In this document: in pieces, positions 18,074 through 27,655 of the stretch
Numbering within the stretch: the stretch's first letter is position 1
Layout of the letters: every line of letters begins with the position of its first letter
Assembly: GCA_009930475.1 (NCBI GenBank)
Contig: RZYC01000028.1
Span: forward strand, 1-44,662
Length of the DNA stretch: 44,662 nucleotides
From: Spartobacteria bacterium
GTDB lineage: Bacteria; Verrucomicrobiota; Kiritimatiellia; RZYC01
Direction: 5' to 3'
Translations under genes and position numbers: made by a program
Notes under the pieces: model-generated
Databases searched by the model: none
Told to the model about the DNA's origin: nothing
What the model saw: only the letters and a program-made list of their open reading frames with translations

Positions 18074-20497
18074 ATGGATAAATCGGGGACCACAACACGA
18101 ACATTACTGCAAGACGTATCGGGAATACTGTTACTGGCATGGGCTATTTTGCTCGGGCTGGCCATGTTTACCTATACGCCAATGGATATCTCTGTCTTTC
18201 AGAATCCACCTAATACACCGGCTGCCAACCTGATCGGGCCCTTTGGCGCATGGAACAGCTTTGTTGTTTTCATGCTTTTTGGAGTAATCGGCTACACGGT
18301 GCCGATCATGGCTGCCGCACTTGGGCTGCTCATGATGTTCAAGCATGACCGTCGGTTGCCGGCTCGCATTGGATGGTTTCTGCTACTGCTTTGCGGACTG
18401 GTCACCATGTCAGAGATTCTGTCCGATTTATGGGCACCGGTGACCGGCCGGCTCAACATCGGCACAACAGGGGGCATTTTAGGATCGCTGCTGGGGCGCC
18501 GCCTGCTCATTATGTATCTGGGCAGTGCCGGAGCAGGCATTGTTGCGGTTTCCTTCATCCTGCTGAGCCTCTATTTTCTTTTTGACATACATCCTGCCAA
18601 TATGGGGCAGAACATGGGAACCTTTATGGATGTCATCCGGGGCCGAATGGAATACTTCAAACTGGCAAGGGAACGGGCCAGGCTGGAGAAACTGAGCAAA
18701 CAAGAAGAAAAAGTACGGCAAAAACTAGAACAGGTTCAATCCGCCAAACCCCTGTCACGCCTTTCACGGAAAAAGAAAGAAATCTTAAGTCCGCTGCATG
18801 GGGATACAAATCCGCTGCCTGATATAGTAGACGCGTCGGCACCGATTGTTTCACCCCTGCCGGAAAAAACAATCGTTGCAGAATCAGATTTATTTGCCGA
18901 TAACACCGATGATTTCGAACCGGAAGAGCTAACGCCAGACAGCATTGAGATTGGAAATAAGCAGCACTCATCGCCCGCGCCGGCACGTCCCAGGCAGGTG
19001 CCCGCCAAGTCATCGCCCTTTGCTATGCCGCCCAACAAACTTCTGGAACCGCTGCCCTCGGCCAAAGACCGCGTGGTAGAAATCGATATCGAGGGCATGT
19101 CCATCAAACTGGAAGCATCGCTTTCGGAATTCGGCATTGATGCCAAGGTTACGAATGTGGAAACGGGCCCGGTGGTAACCAGTTTTGAAGTGCTTCCGGC
19201 ACCGGGGGTCAGGGTGAATAAAATCGTGCAACTCAGCAATGACATCGCTTTGACCATGAAAGCGATCAGTATCCGCGTGCAGGCACCCATTCCCGGCAAA
19301 GGGGTGGTGGGCATTGAAATACCTAATCCAAAATCGACTCCGGTCTTTTTCCGTGAGATTATCGAAAGTCCGACATGGAAACACTCCAAGGCGGCGTTGC
19401 CGCTGAGTCTGGGGAAAGATGTCACGGGGTCGGATGTCGTGGCTGATTTAGCCAAAATGCCTCATATGCTCATTGCCGGCGCAACGGGATCAGGCAAATC
19501 AGTCTGCATGAATTCCCTGCTGGCCGGGCTGTTAATGTCCCGTTCACCGGAAGAAATGCGACTGATGCTGGTTGACCCCAAAATGGTGGAATTTGCGTTT
19601 TTCAATGAACTGCCTCACCTGGTTGTTCCGGTCATCACCGACCCGAAGAAAGTCGCGTTTGGATTACGCTGGGCTATCATGGAAATGGAAAGGCGCTATC
19701 AGATGCTTTCTGAAGTCGGAGTTCGTAATATCGAAACATTCAACGAGCGTCCCATTGCCAAGCAGGAAGTGATGTTCGACGATGACGTAAAGAAAAGTCC
19801 GGGGGACGATATACCCGACCGCCTTCCTTATATCGTCATCGTAATCGACGAACTGGCCGACCTCATGATGGTGGCACAGAAAGACGTCGAAGAATCCATC
19901 GCCCGTCTGGCTCAGCTGTCCCGTGCAGTGGGAATTCATATGATCATCGCTACCCAGCGCCCGTCCGTCAATGTCATCACCGGCACCATCAAAGCCAACT
20001 TTCCGGCACGTATCGCATTCCAGGTAGCACAGAAAGTGGACAGCCGCACCATTCTGGACACCATGGGAGCGGACAAATTGCTGGGCAAAGGCGACATGCT
20101 CTTTTTGCCGCCGGGAACAAGCCGGCTGATGCGCGTTCAGGGTACACTGACCACGGACAATGAAATTAGAAATATCGTGGATTATTGGAAGAATCAGGCC
20201 CCCGCCTCTTACGAACTGGATCTGAACGGCACTGATTCAGGCATGTTGCCAGGAAAAGGGGGCGGCCCTGTGGAGGAAGACCTGAGCGAGGATCCGGAAC
20301 TGATTGATCACGCGGTAGAAGTCATTCGAGCCACCAAGCGGGCGTCCACCTCATCCCTGCAGCGGCGACTGCGTATCGGGTATACGAGAGCGGCACGTTT
20401 AATGGATATTCTTGAGGATCGCGGCGTCGTAGGCCCCCACAACGGATCAGACCCCCGCGACATTCTGATTGATACCAGTGATCCGGACGATTATTGA
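18074..20497 (+). CDS. ftsK: DNA translocase FtsK/SpoIIIE
   Basis: The septal ATP-driven DNA pump that clears chromosomes from the division plane. It has 807 residues. The N-terminal membrane domain has four to five helices (about 12-180). A charged, Pro-rich linker (about 200-335) follows, then the alpha domain (VVEIDIEGMSIKLEASLSEFGIDAKVTNVETGPVVTSFEV region) and the RecA-like motor with Walker A GATGSGKS (about 469-476), Walker B YIVIVIDELADLMM and IATQRPSVNVITGTIKANFPARIAF. A C-terminal winged-helix gamma domain (DPELIDHAVEVIRATKRAS onwards) reads polarity sequences. The linker is short compared with E. coli FtsK. An ATG at 18017 in frame is possible, but the MDKSGTTTRTLL start fits homologues better. 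Confidence 0.95.
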   Translation: MDKSGTTTRTLLQDVSGILLLAWAILLGLAMFTYTPMDISVFQNPPNTPAANLIGPFGAWNSFVVFMLFGVIGYTVPIMAAALGLLMMFKHDRRLPARIGWFLLLLCGLVTMSEILSDLWAPVTGRLNIGTTGGILGSLLGRRLLIMYLGSAGAGIVAVSFILLSLYFLFDIHPANMGQNMGTFMDVIRGRMEYFKLARERARLEKLSKQEEKVRQKLEQVQSAKPLSRLSRKKKEILSPLHGDTNPLPDIVDASAPIVSPLPEKTIVAESDLFADNTDDFEPEELTPDSIEIGNKQHSSPAPARPRQVPAKSSPFAMPPNKLLEPLPSAKDRVVEIDIEGMSIKLEASLSEFGIDAKVTNVETGPVVTSFEVLPAPGVRVNKIVQLSNDIALTMKAISIRVQAPIPGKGVVGIEIPNPKSTPVFFREIIESPTWKHSKAALPLSLGKDVTGSDVVADLAKMPHMLIAGATGSGKSVCMNSLLAGLLMSRSPEEMRLMLVDPKMVEFAFFNELPHLVVPVITDPKKVAFGLRWAIMEMERRYQMLSEVGVRNIETFNERPIAKQEVMFDDDVKKSPGDDIPDRLPYIVIVIDELADLMMVAQKDVEESIARLAQLSRAVGIHMIIATQRPSVNVITGTIKANFPARIAFQVAQKVDSRTILDTMGADKLLGKGDMLFLPPGTSRLMRVQGTLTTDNEIRNIVDYWKNQAPASYELDLNGTDSGMLPGKGGGPVEEDLSEDPELIDHAVEVIRATKRASTSSLQRRLRIGYTRAARLMDILEDRGVVGPHNGSDPRDILIDTSDPDDY

Positions 20498-20516
20498 TTT
20501 ATTAGAGGGAATTTTT

Positions 20517-21263
20517 ATGCAAGGAACTATTGGCGAAATACTAAAACAGGTTAGAGAACAAAAGGGCCTTACTGAGCGGGATGTAATTGACGGGACGCAT
20601 ATGCTGATGAAGCATGTCGTTGCTATTGAAAATGATGACTTCTCCCGCATGGCTGCGCCGATGTATGCCAAAGGGTTTATCAAGCTGTATGCCGAATTTA
20701 TCGGATTGGATGCAAAACCCTTTCTAACCGAATTTGACCGTGTTTATGGATCAAAGCGTAAACCGGCGATGGTTCAGACTGAAAAGAAAAAAATTGCAAG
20801 GGCCGCCATCGCAAAAAACGTCACCCCCGAACCGGAACCAGCGAGGGTGCAGCCCCGCGAAACTCCTACGTATGAAAACGTCAAAAAAGCGGCACCGCCC
20901 AAAGTGTTTTCAAGGCAACGCGAAGCAGTGAATCCACAGGAACAATCCGTCGCCCCCGCACCTGTTTCAGCTCCCGCACCGAAGGCACCTAAAAAGCCGC
21001 GGAAACCCATAAAACTGCCAAAGATTCCATGGGGTGCCATAATACAGGGCATGAAAAAAGGCGTGGCCGCTGTCCCATGGGGATTGCTCATCAAGAGCTT
21101 TGCGGCCATTACGGTTGTGGTGATCTGTATTATGTTGCTCAGCAATGCGTTTTCGTGGGTTAAGCAAAGTGAATTTGCAAAACGCACCGGTCTGTCCGGC
21201 ACAGTGCATGAAACCATCATTGTGGCACCGCCAAAAGAACCCTATGTACCAATCGACAGCTGA
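20517..21263 (+). CDS. RodZ-like helix-turn-helix membrane protein
   Basis: A 248-residue bitopic protein. The N-terminal HTH_25 domain is GTIGEILKQVREQKGLTERDV ... AIENDDFSRM, with the RodZ hallmark PMYAKGFIKLYAEFIGLD. A Pro/Lys-rich basic linker (about 85-185) and one membrane helix (about 200-220, LLIKSFAAITVVVICIMLL) follow. RodZ links MreB to the elongation machinery. The periplasmic DUF4115 domain found in longer RodZ proteins is absent; only about 30 residues follow the helix. The SD AGAGGGA sits 6 nt before the ATG at 20517. Position between ftsK and pgsA matches the ymfM-pgsA arrangement of Firmicutes. Confidence 0.8.
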   Translation: MQGTIGEILKQVREQKGLTERDVIDGTHMLMKHVVAIENDDFSRMAAPMYAKGFIKLYAEFIGLDAKPFLTEFDRVYGSKRKPAMVQTEKKKIARAAIAKNVTPEPEPARVQPRETPTYENVKKAAPPKVFSRQREAVNPQEQSVAPAPVSAPAPKAPKKPRKPIKLPKIPWGAIIQGMKKGVAAVPWGLLIKSFAAITVVVICIMLLSNAFSWVKQSEFAKRTGLSGTVHETIIVAPPKEPYVPIDS

Positions 21264-21272
21264 AAGATTACT

Positions 21273-21884
21273 ATGAACGTACCAAACTCCTTAACCATGA
21301 GCCGCATTGCGATGTCCGGCGTTATCCTTGCATTATTAAACGTGTCTGTGCCCTATGCAACAAGTGTAACGTTAATCATCTTTATCCTTGCCAGCATTAC
21401 CGACTATCTGGACGGTCATCTGGCGCGCAACGTCTATGGCACCACCTCTTTCGGAAAACTGATGGATCCGCTGGCAGATAAAATTATGGTAACGGTTTGC
21501 TTTATTTGCTTCGTAGAAATCCATCTCCCTTATTACGCAAGCAAACCGCTCATGCCGGCATGGATGGTCGTTCTTATTATTTCCCGGGAATTTATGGTGA
21601 CCGGCTTACGGTTACTGGGCGCGGGTAAAGGCAAATTAATCTCAGCCGGAAAATGGGGTAAGCATAAAACCATTTGGCAGATTGTGATGATATCCGTGTT
21701 ATTGCTTGGATTGGCTGTACGTTATGACATTCTCGGCAATGCGTCCGTAACCCTGTTGGAAAACTATGATTTTGTCTTTCACTGGATTGCATGGGGTTTG
21801 GGAGTGGCCGTTTCCGCCATTACCGTCATTTCGGGAGCTATGTACTATGCGGAAAATACCGACTTGATTCGCCAGCATCTGTAG
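21273..21884 (+). CDS. pgsA: CDP-diacylglycerol--glycerol-3-phosphate 3-phosphatidyltransferase
   Basis: An integral-membrane phospholipid synthase of 203 residues, making phosphatidylglycerol phosphate. The CDP-alcohol phosphatidyltransferase motif D-x2-DG-x2-AR-x8-G-x3-D-x3-D is complete: D44, D47-G48, A51-R52, G61, D65, D69 (DYLDGHLAR ... GKLMDPLAD). The start NVPNSLTMSRI is typical of PgsA. The ATG follows the rodZ-like stop by 9 bp with a weak SD (GAAAG). Confidence 0.95.
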   Translation: MNVPNSLTMSRIAMSGVILALLNVSVPYATSVTLIIFILASITDYLDGHLARNVYGTTSFGKLMDPLADKIMVTVCFICFVEIHLPYYASKPLMPAWMVVLIISREFMVTGLRLLGAGKGKLISAGKWGKHKTIWQIVMISVLLLGLAVRYDILGNASVTLLENYDFVFHWIAWGLGVAVSAITVISGAMYYAENTDLIRQHL

Positions 21885-21890
21885 TGTCGC

Positions 21891-22424
21891 ATGTCTATCC
21901 TCTCTGACTGGTCGCTACCTTCGCGTAGCAGGGCATGTACCCGGTGCGACAGGCCCTTTTCAGCAGGGATGCTGGTTTGTACGGTACTCCTGCACCATGA
22001 CGGCACGTGGATTCGTCATGATCTCTGTCCCGGCTGTATGGATGATGATACACCTTTTACGGCGGCACATAAGGTAAGTACTTGGAAAACACGCATTCAG
22101 GAATCCCAACCAGTAACTGCCGGCTCACGTACAGAAGCAGGGCGTATCGAACAGGCCCTGCGACAATGCCTCGATGCACCGGATGAAACGCTCCGTGCGG
22201 AGGACTGCACGGCCATTGCCTTTTTTCTAGCCACCATGCTGGAACGCAAACGCATACTTACAGAACTGACCAGGAGCGAAGGCACTCCGGCGCAACATGT
22301 ATACGAGCATCGCTCAACTCTTGAAACCTTTACTCTGCCGACGCCGGCCCCAACAGATCCCCGCGAAATGAAACAAATGAGCCAGACGATTCATGCCCTT
22401 ATTGCGTATAAGGCTGGCCCATAA
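21891..22424 (+). CDS. Small zinc-ribbon-like protein of unknown function
   Basis: A 177-residue protein 6 bp after pgsA. The N-terminal part has two CxxC pairs (CTRC near residue 16 and CPGC near 46) flanking LVCTVLLHHDGTWIRHDL, which looks like a zinc-binding treble-clef or ribbon. The rest is helical and charged, with ERKRILTELTR. I recall similar short conserved proteins with this double CxxC in PVC genomes but know no function. Its last 26 bp overlap the 3' end of the opposing pelG. Confidence 0.65.
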   Translation: MSILSDWSLPSRSRACTRCDRPFSAGMLVCTVLLHHDGTWIRHDLCPGCMDDDTPFTAAHKVSTWKTRIQESQPVTAGSRTEAGRIEQALRQCLDAPDETLRAEDCTAIAFFLATMLERKRILTELTRSEGTPAQHVYEHRSTLETFTLPTPAPTDPREMKQMSQTIHALIAYKAGP

Positions 22425-23772
22425 AGGTCTCCTGCTCCAGTAATTTCATTTTATATTCCAGCACGAGCATTCCTACTCCCATACAAACAAAACAAGCCGC
22501 AAGATAACCGATGGCCTGTACCTGAATCGGCAAGTGCAGACTGTACCAAGTGAATAAGCCATTCAGTAACAGAAACAGTGTACTTATCGCTGCGACCTCT
22601 TTCTGCCAATCGAAATAAAGCAATAAGATCATGAGCAGCAGCAGCATGACCTGCAAAAACGCCGCCATTAAGCACAGTCGGAACGTCGGCAAGAGATAAT
22701 CACTTAAATGCAGCCATTCCATAATCATCGGCGCACCCAGCAGCAGTAGAAAACTGAAGATGCCCTGTGTCTTGATTAGTCGGGCGACGGACAGCCGCAG
22801 CGAAGCCTGCATCTCCGTCTTGCGTCGGCGAATGGTTTTCAAATCTTTGCCCTGGGTGACCGCCTCGTAAAAACTGGCATAATGCCTATAAAAGGATGTT
22901 TCGATGCGAATCAAGAAAATGGTCATGGCCGGTACAATGGACAGATACGCAATATAGATGCAGGAATCATACGTGGGGGCTGCATAAAACAATCCATCCA
23001 GCTGCACGCCGCGCGGGCTTAACCAGAAGATGATTTTATCAATCCAGATCCCCAGATTATATGTTAGTCCAATAACAATCAAATAGGGCATTTTCTGCCA
23101 GTACTTCGCCACATGCAAATCCATATTGCGATCACTGGGAAATTCGACCCGGATCCTGACCGATAAAAGAACGGCCAGTAACACCTGTCCCAGACTCATC
23201 CCCCAGACCAATCCCTCCAGTTGAAAAAAATCTGCACCGATCAATGACAGCGATATGCTCATGCCATATCCCAGCATAAACGCCTTTACGATCGATGTAT
23301 AATCTTTGGCCGCAGAAAGAAATAGCATGCCCATCCAGATGACGCTGACAGACTGAAACAGCAGTACCGCTCCTACAGCAGAGGCCGCAGAAAGACCGGA
23401 CAACAGAAAAAAAGGCATTGTGATAAGGCCGCCCAACACAACCACCAGTGCCGTCACTCCGTGGTAGCAGGGCAGCAGCGATTTCGAATCGGAAACAAAC
23501 AGTCGATCCGCAATATAACGCGTCGTCGGCATTTGGATGATACCGGTAAAAATCAGCGACCCGGCAAACACATAAGCGATCAGGCACTGAAACAACGACA
23601 CATCGTCGGCTGCAACAAAGAAATGAGAGGTTATACTGATCAATATCAGGGAAATAACCGCCATAAGCCATGAACCGGAGGAAATAACCGCTGCGTATAT
23701 ATAGGCTTCCACTGCGGATTTGTAAGAATCCTCACGCAATAATCGCTGTAATTGAAATCCAATACCTGCCAT
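22399..23772 (-). CDS. pelG: Pel exopolysaccharide exporter-like membrane protein
   Basis: A polytopic protein of 457 residues, of the MOP flippase superfamily. The N-terminus MAGIGFQLQRLLREDSY ... AYIYAAVISSGSWLMAVISL is the PelG hallmark, and about twelve hydrophobic segments follow. In known pel clusters PelG works with PelF, PelD and PelE to move the polysaccharide across the inner membrane. None of these genes is beside it here, so it is an orphan in this window. I chose the ATG at 23772 because homologues begin MAGIGF; a longer frame starts at 23856. The SD is weak (GTAGAAG). Confidence 0.88.
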   Translation of the reverse strand: MAGIGFQLQRLLREDSYKSAVEAYIYAAVISSGSWLMAVISLILISITSHFFVAADDVSLFQCLIAYVFAGSLIFTGIIQMPTTRYIADRLFVSDSKSLLPCYHGVTALVVVLGGLITMPFFLLSGLSAASAVGAVLLFQSVSVIWMGMLFLSAAKDYTSIVKAFMLGYGMSISLSLIGADFFQLEGLVWGMSLGQVLLAVLLSVRIRVEFPSDRNMDLHVAKYWQKMPYLIVIGLTYNLGIWIDKIIFWLSPRGVQLDGLFYAAPTYDSCIYIAYLSIVPAMTIFLIRIETSFYRHYASFYEAVTQGKDLKTIRRRKTEMQASLRLSVARLIKTQGIFSFLLLLGAPMIMEWLHLSDYLLPTFRLCLMAAFLQVMLLLLMILLLYFDWQKEVAAISTLFLLLNGLFTWYSLHLPIQVQAIGYLAACFVCMGVGMLVLEYKMKLLEQETFMGQPYTQ

Positions 23773-23896
23773 AGCTTCTACTATTGCGATAAATTTTAGA
23801 GAAAAGCAAAAAGCATCTTGGCAAACGTGCGATTTTTTCTTTTCACCATCGGTCATTTTCCCGAAAACGCATCAGCTGACGCGCCGAATCTTTACA

Positions 23897-23925
23897 TTGA
23901 CCCGCAAATAGATGCGGAGTAAATT
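23897..23925 (+). promoter_or_regulatory. Predicted promoter of the PAS kinase gene
   Basis: TTGACC (23897-23902), a 17-nt spacer and TAAATT (23920-23925), about 24 bp before the ATG. The spacer holds a short palindrome (CCGCA ... TGCGG). Prediction only. Confidence 0.4.
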
Positions 23926-23948
23926 GACCCATCAAATGATGACTGGAC

Positions 23949-25697
23949 ATGACTATGGATAGAAAATCTTCCACTGTACGCATTGATCTGATTTCAGATC
24001 GCGTGGCACCCGCTGAGGCACGACCCAGGGCTCATGGTTTGGAAAGCGCACTGACCAATGGATCGTTCGACACGTCAAACTGGGCCTTTGATGTGCTGTT
24101 CGAGGGAATGCATGACGGGGCCTGCGTGGTTGACCGTCAGGGGCACATTCTGCGATCTAACAGTCGAATGGGCCTGATGCTCCGGTCAAAGGACGCGACG
24201 TTTCAAGGATACGCCATCGCCGATTTCATTTATTCAGACAACGAAAATATCATGTCGCTAGTTCGTGAAGAATTGCATTACGAAGCATGTATAGTGATCG
24301 AGGCCTATGTTCACCGTATGGATGGCAGCTGCTTCCCGGCAGAACTATCCATTACCCGGATTCCGCAGTATGAAACGCAAGCACACTGGTTTTGTTTCTT
24401 CATTCGCGATGTGACACTCAAAGAAGATGTCGAACAGACACGGCAGCAGATGCAGATGATCGTGAACAGCAGTCATGCGATTGTATTCAAGGTGCAGTCC
24501 GGAGATCATATGGCGGTAGTGTATCTTACAGAAAATGTGGAGCAGTATGGGTACAAAACAGAAGCTTTTACCGATGGATCGTTATCATTGGAAGATGTGA
24601 TTCATCCTGATGACCGTAATGGTTTTTCTCAGCTTATCCGCGATGTGGTTGATCAGCATACCAACGAAATTGACTGTGAACTCCGGGTGGTCGCCCGAAC
24701 AGGTGCCACACACTGGATGCACTGTCAAGCCAGCGGAATACGAGATGAAGATAATCAGGTGCTCTATATTCAGGGCATTCTTATGGATATCTCCGAGCGA
24801 AGGAATATACAGAAAGAACGCGACATCATGGAAGTGCGCCTGCGTCAGGCGCAAAAAATGGAGTCGCTGGGTCAGTTATCTGCAGGGATTGCCCACGAAA
24901 TTAATTCCCCAACACAATTTCTGGGCGACAGCCTGCATTTCCTCCAACATTCTTTTGGCGATGTCGTACAACTCATGGAGCAGTACGAACAGTTGCGATG
25001 TGCTGCTGAATCGCAACACCTGCTGCAACACGAAAGGGCATTGATTCATGATGTCATGACGCCCACGGAAAAAGCCTTTTTGCTGCGCGAAATCCCCCGA
25101 TCCCTGGAGCGGGCACTAAAAGGAATTCAACGTATCACCGATATCGTCTGGGCGATGAAAGAGTTTTCACATCCTGGTACCACGGAACCTGTTGCAGCAG
25201 ATTTGAATAAGGCGGTGAAAAATGCTGTGCTTGTCGCGAAAAACGAATGGAAATATGTGGCTGAAATGCAGTTGGAACTGTCTGAAACCCTTCCGCTGGT
25301 ACAATGCGTCCCGGGAGAAATCAATCAGGCACTGCTGAATCTCATCATCAATGCCGCTCATGCTGTGAAAGAAAAACGAAGCGATGACAAGGGGGCCAAA
25401 GGCGTCATTCACATTCAAACGCGTGTAGAAGAGGATGTTGCAGTGATTGACATTGCGGATTCCGGCTGCGGCATTCCGGTCGATATCCAGTCTCGAATCT
25501 TTGATCCATTTTTTACGACCAAAGACGTGGGGAAGGGTACGGGTCAGGGGTTGACCATCGTCTACAATATTATTGTGCACACCCATAGGGGCAAGATATC
25601 CTTTGAATCAGAGGCGCATGCAGGAACCGTTTTTCATGTCATGCTGCCGTTACGTGACATGGATATTGATATGATGGAAGATAATAACCATGGATGA
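23949..25697 (+). CDS. PAS-domain sensor histidine kinase
   Basis: A soluble kinase of 582 residues. Two PAS domains (about 45-155, VLFEGMHDGACVVDRQGHIL; and about 165-285, with HPDDR and GILMDISER) precede an HWE/NtrB-like dimerisation region with H316 in SAGIAHEINSPTQFLGDSLHFL. This AHEINSPTQ form with an insert is common in sensor kinases with large dimerisation helices. The ATPase domain has N-box NQALLNLIINAAHAV, G1 DIADSGCGIP and G2 GTGQGLTIVYNI. There are no membrane helices, so the signal is cytoplasmic. The next gene, a receiver-HDOD protein, overlaps by 8 bp and is the likely partner. Confidence 0.9.
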   Translation: MTMDRKSSTVRIDLISDRVAPAEARPRAHGLESALTNGSFDTSNWAFDVLFEGMHDGACVVDRQGHILRSNSRMGLMLRSKDATFQGYAIADFIYSDNENIMSLVREELHYEACIVIEAYVHRMDGSCFPAELSITRIPQYETQAHWFCFFIRDVTLKEDVEQTRQQMQMIVNSSHAIVFKVQSGDHMAVVYLTENVEQYGYKTEAFTDGSLSLEDVIHPDDRNGFSQLIRDVVDQHTNEIDCELRVVARTGATHWMHCQASGIRDEDNQVLYIQGILMDISERRNIQKERDIMEVRLRQAQKMESLGQLSAGIAHEINSPTQFLGDSLHFLQHSFGDVVQLMEQYEQLRCAAESQHLLQHERALIHDVMTPTEKAFLLREIPRSLERALKGIQRITDIVWAMKEFSHPGTTEPVAADLNKAVKNAVLVAKNEWKYVAEMQLELSETLPLVQCVPGEINQALLNLIINAAHAVKEKRSDDKGAKGVIHIQTRVEEDVAVIDIADSGCGIPVDIQSRIFDPFFTTKDVGKGTGQGLTIVYNIIVHTHRGKISFESEAHAGTVFHVMLPLRDMDIDMMEDNNHG

Positions 25698-26955
25698 AAA
25701 TCGAGCCTATCGAATCATTTTTGTCGACGATGAACAGGATGTCCTAGACGGCCTGCAATGTATGCTCTGGCCTCGCCGAAACCAATGGAATATGCTTTTT
25801 GTATCTTCGGCACGCGACGCTATAGCACTTATGAAGGACGCAGCATTTGACGTCATCGTCACCGATATGCGCATGCCGGATATGGATGGCTCCCAGCTAC
25901 TGGAGCATGTTATTACGGAATACCCGCAAACAATTCGGTTTATCCTTTCCGGTTACTCCGACAAAGAAATGATTTTCAAATCACTGGGGCCCACCCATCA
26001 ATTTCTGGCAAAACCCTGCGATTCAGATGTCCTGCAGCGATCCATCGAACATGCGCTGAATATGCGGGAGATGTTTAATCAGCCCAAGGTTCAGAAGGTT
26101 CTATCCAAGGTGAAAACCATCCCTGGCCTGCCCTTGCTGTATAATGAGATCGTAGCCATTTTAAATTCGTCCGACCCGTCTATCCGCCGCGTCGGCCGCA
26201 TTATCGAAAAAGATATGGCCATGAGTGCCAAAGTCCTTCAACTGGTTAATTCCGCCTTTTTTGGGGTACGCAAGCACATCGACAATATTCAGCAGGCTAT
26301 TTCCCTTTTGGGATTGGAAACATTGCGCTCACTGGTACTGATGACCAGTCTCTTTTCGGGCTTCAAAAAAGATTCGGTGGAAGGATTTTCTTATAATCAG
26401 CTGATGCTTCACACGCTGCGGGTTGCGCAGCTGGCTCGGGTTATTGCGGAAATGGAACGCTTTCCGCATATTGAAATGGACAATATGTTTACCGCCGGAT
26501 TATTGCATGATGTTGGCAAGTTGTTGCTGATCAATAATCTGCCGGATGAGTATGCTGCGGCACTGCGTCTGGTTGCCCATGATGACTATCGACTGGCGGA
26601 TGCCGAACTGGAAGTATTCGGTATTACCCATGCCGAAGCCGGTGCCTATCTACTGGGGCTCTGGGGGCTTCCCGACAACATATTGAATGCGGTAGCCTAT
26701 CATCACACACCGCAAGAATCCCTGCTCAGACAATTCAGTGCGCTGAGCGTGGTGCATATTGCTAATGCGCTGGATAATCATTCCTACCCGCAACCCACAA
26801 CGCACGGGGTTGCACTCAACATGGATTACATTAAAAGGCTGGGCATTGCCGATCACCTTCCCAGATGGCAGGAAATCGCCCTGAAGATGAATAAACGGCA
26901 CGATCTGTTGTCTAAAGCCCGGCGCCAGGCACATAATCCCGAAAAAAAGGGATGA
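25690..26955 (+). CDS. Response regulator with HDOD output domain
   Basis: A 421-residue protein. The receiver domain (1-130) has IFVDDEQD, phosphoacceptor D59 (VIVTDMRMPDMDG) and Lys in LAKPCD. The HDOD domain (about 145-345) begins VKTIPGLPLLYNEIVAILN, then EKDMAMSAKVLQLVNSAFFG and LLGLETLRSLVL. A degenerate HD-like HDVGK is in AGLLHDVGKLLL. HDOD proteins act in signal output and cyclic-di-GMP-linked regulation without clear catalysis. It overlaps the PAS kinase gene and ends 2 bp from the converging next gene. Confidence 0.9.
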   Translation: MDENRAYRIIFVDDEQDVLDGLQCMLWPRRNQWNMLFVSSARDAIALMKDAAFDVIVTDMRMPDMDGSQLLEHVITEYPQTIRFILSGYSDKEMIFKSLGPTHQFLAKPCDSDVLQRSIEHALNMREMFNQPKVQKVLSKVKTIPGLPLLYNEIVAILNSSDPSIRRVGRIIEKDMAMSAKVLQLVNSAFFGVRKHIDNIQQAISLLGLETLRSLVLMTSLFSGFKKDSVEGFSYNQLMLHTLRVAQLARVIAEMERFPHIEMDNMFTAGLLHDVGKLLLINNLPDEYAAALRLVAHDDYRLADAELEVFGITHAEAGAYLLGLWGLPDNILNAVAYHHTPQESLLRQFSALSVVHIANALDNHSYPQPTTHGVALNMDYIKRLGIADHLPRWQEIALKMNKRHDLLSKARRQAHNPEKKG

Positions 26956-26957
26956 TG

Positions 26958-27560
26958 CTATTCATCAAGGGGGGGCGGAGAGAACGTACTCAGCACATCG
27001 CGATACAGCATATCGTGATCGTTGGTATCGTAGTTCAGCGGTACTGATAGCTGCAGGTGATAGGCATTGGTGCTCTGACTGAAATCAATGGATGTCACAG
27101 TGGAATAATTCAGGTTTATTTTGCGCTTCACTGCAGGAATACCGTGAAACACGGTTTCCTCGATATTCATATTCAGCCCAAGGTCAGCCTGCTGCGCCTC
27201 CAGTGTTTTTTTCAGATGGCCAATGCTTTCCATGTGTGCCATCTGATTGACCTGTATTTTTATATCTGCACCGCCCGGACTCTGCAGGGTGACAGTGAGA
27301 TGCGGAACATCTTTTGTCCAGCGGACCGTCCAGCCGGCGGGCTGACGGATGCTGAATCGAATCACAGGATTGGTATAATAAATGGGCGATGTGTCCAGTA
27401 GCAGGGACTGACAGTCGTCCTTTGCCGACGACACGGGCGGTGCTTTTCTTGGGGGTGTTCCATGCAAATCAAACAGCATGGCCACAACAAAAAGGATGGC
27501 GGCACACAACAGAATCAGCCGAAAACGGTTCATCTCCTTCCTGCGATCCTTTTTCAACAT
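26958..27560 (-). CDS. Membrane-anchored periplasmic protein of unknown function
   Basis: A 200-residue protein with a basic N-terminus and one hydrophobic segment (about 12-28, LILLCAAILFVVAMLF), so probably a signal anchor. The exported part has a PsbP/DcrB-like alpha-beta pattern: IRFSIRQPAGWTVRW, LTVTLQSPGGADIKIQVN, GIPAVKRKINLNYSTVTSIDFSQSTNAYHLQLSVP, ending YRDVLSTFSPPP. The family resemblance is weak and no function is proposed. The ATG at 27560 has AGGGG 6 nt upstream; an inner ATG (MNRFRLI) has its SD too close. Confidence 0.65.
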   Translation of the reverse strand: MLKKDRRKEMNRFRLILLCAAILFVVAMLFDLHGTPPRKAPPVSSAKDDCQSLLLDTSPIYYTNPVIRFSIRQPAGWTVRWTKDVPHLTVTLQSPGGADIKIQVNQMAHMESIGHLKKTLEAQQADLGLNMNIEETVFHGIPAVKRKINLNYSTVTSIDFSQSTNAYHLQLSVPLNYDTNDHDMLYRDVLSTFSPPPLDE

Positions 27561-27655
27561 AGTGAACCCCTTTTTTGTTTATTTTTTTCAATGACCGTCG
27601 TAAAGTAATCGAGTCCTTACAAACCTGCAAGCACTCTGAACGGTGAGGGTCGAAA

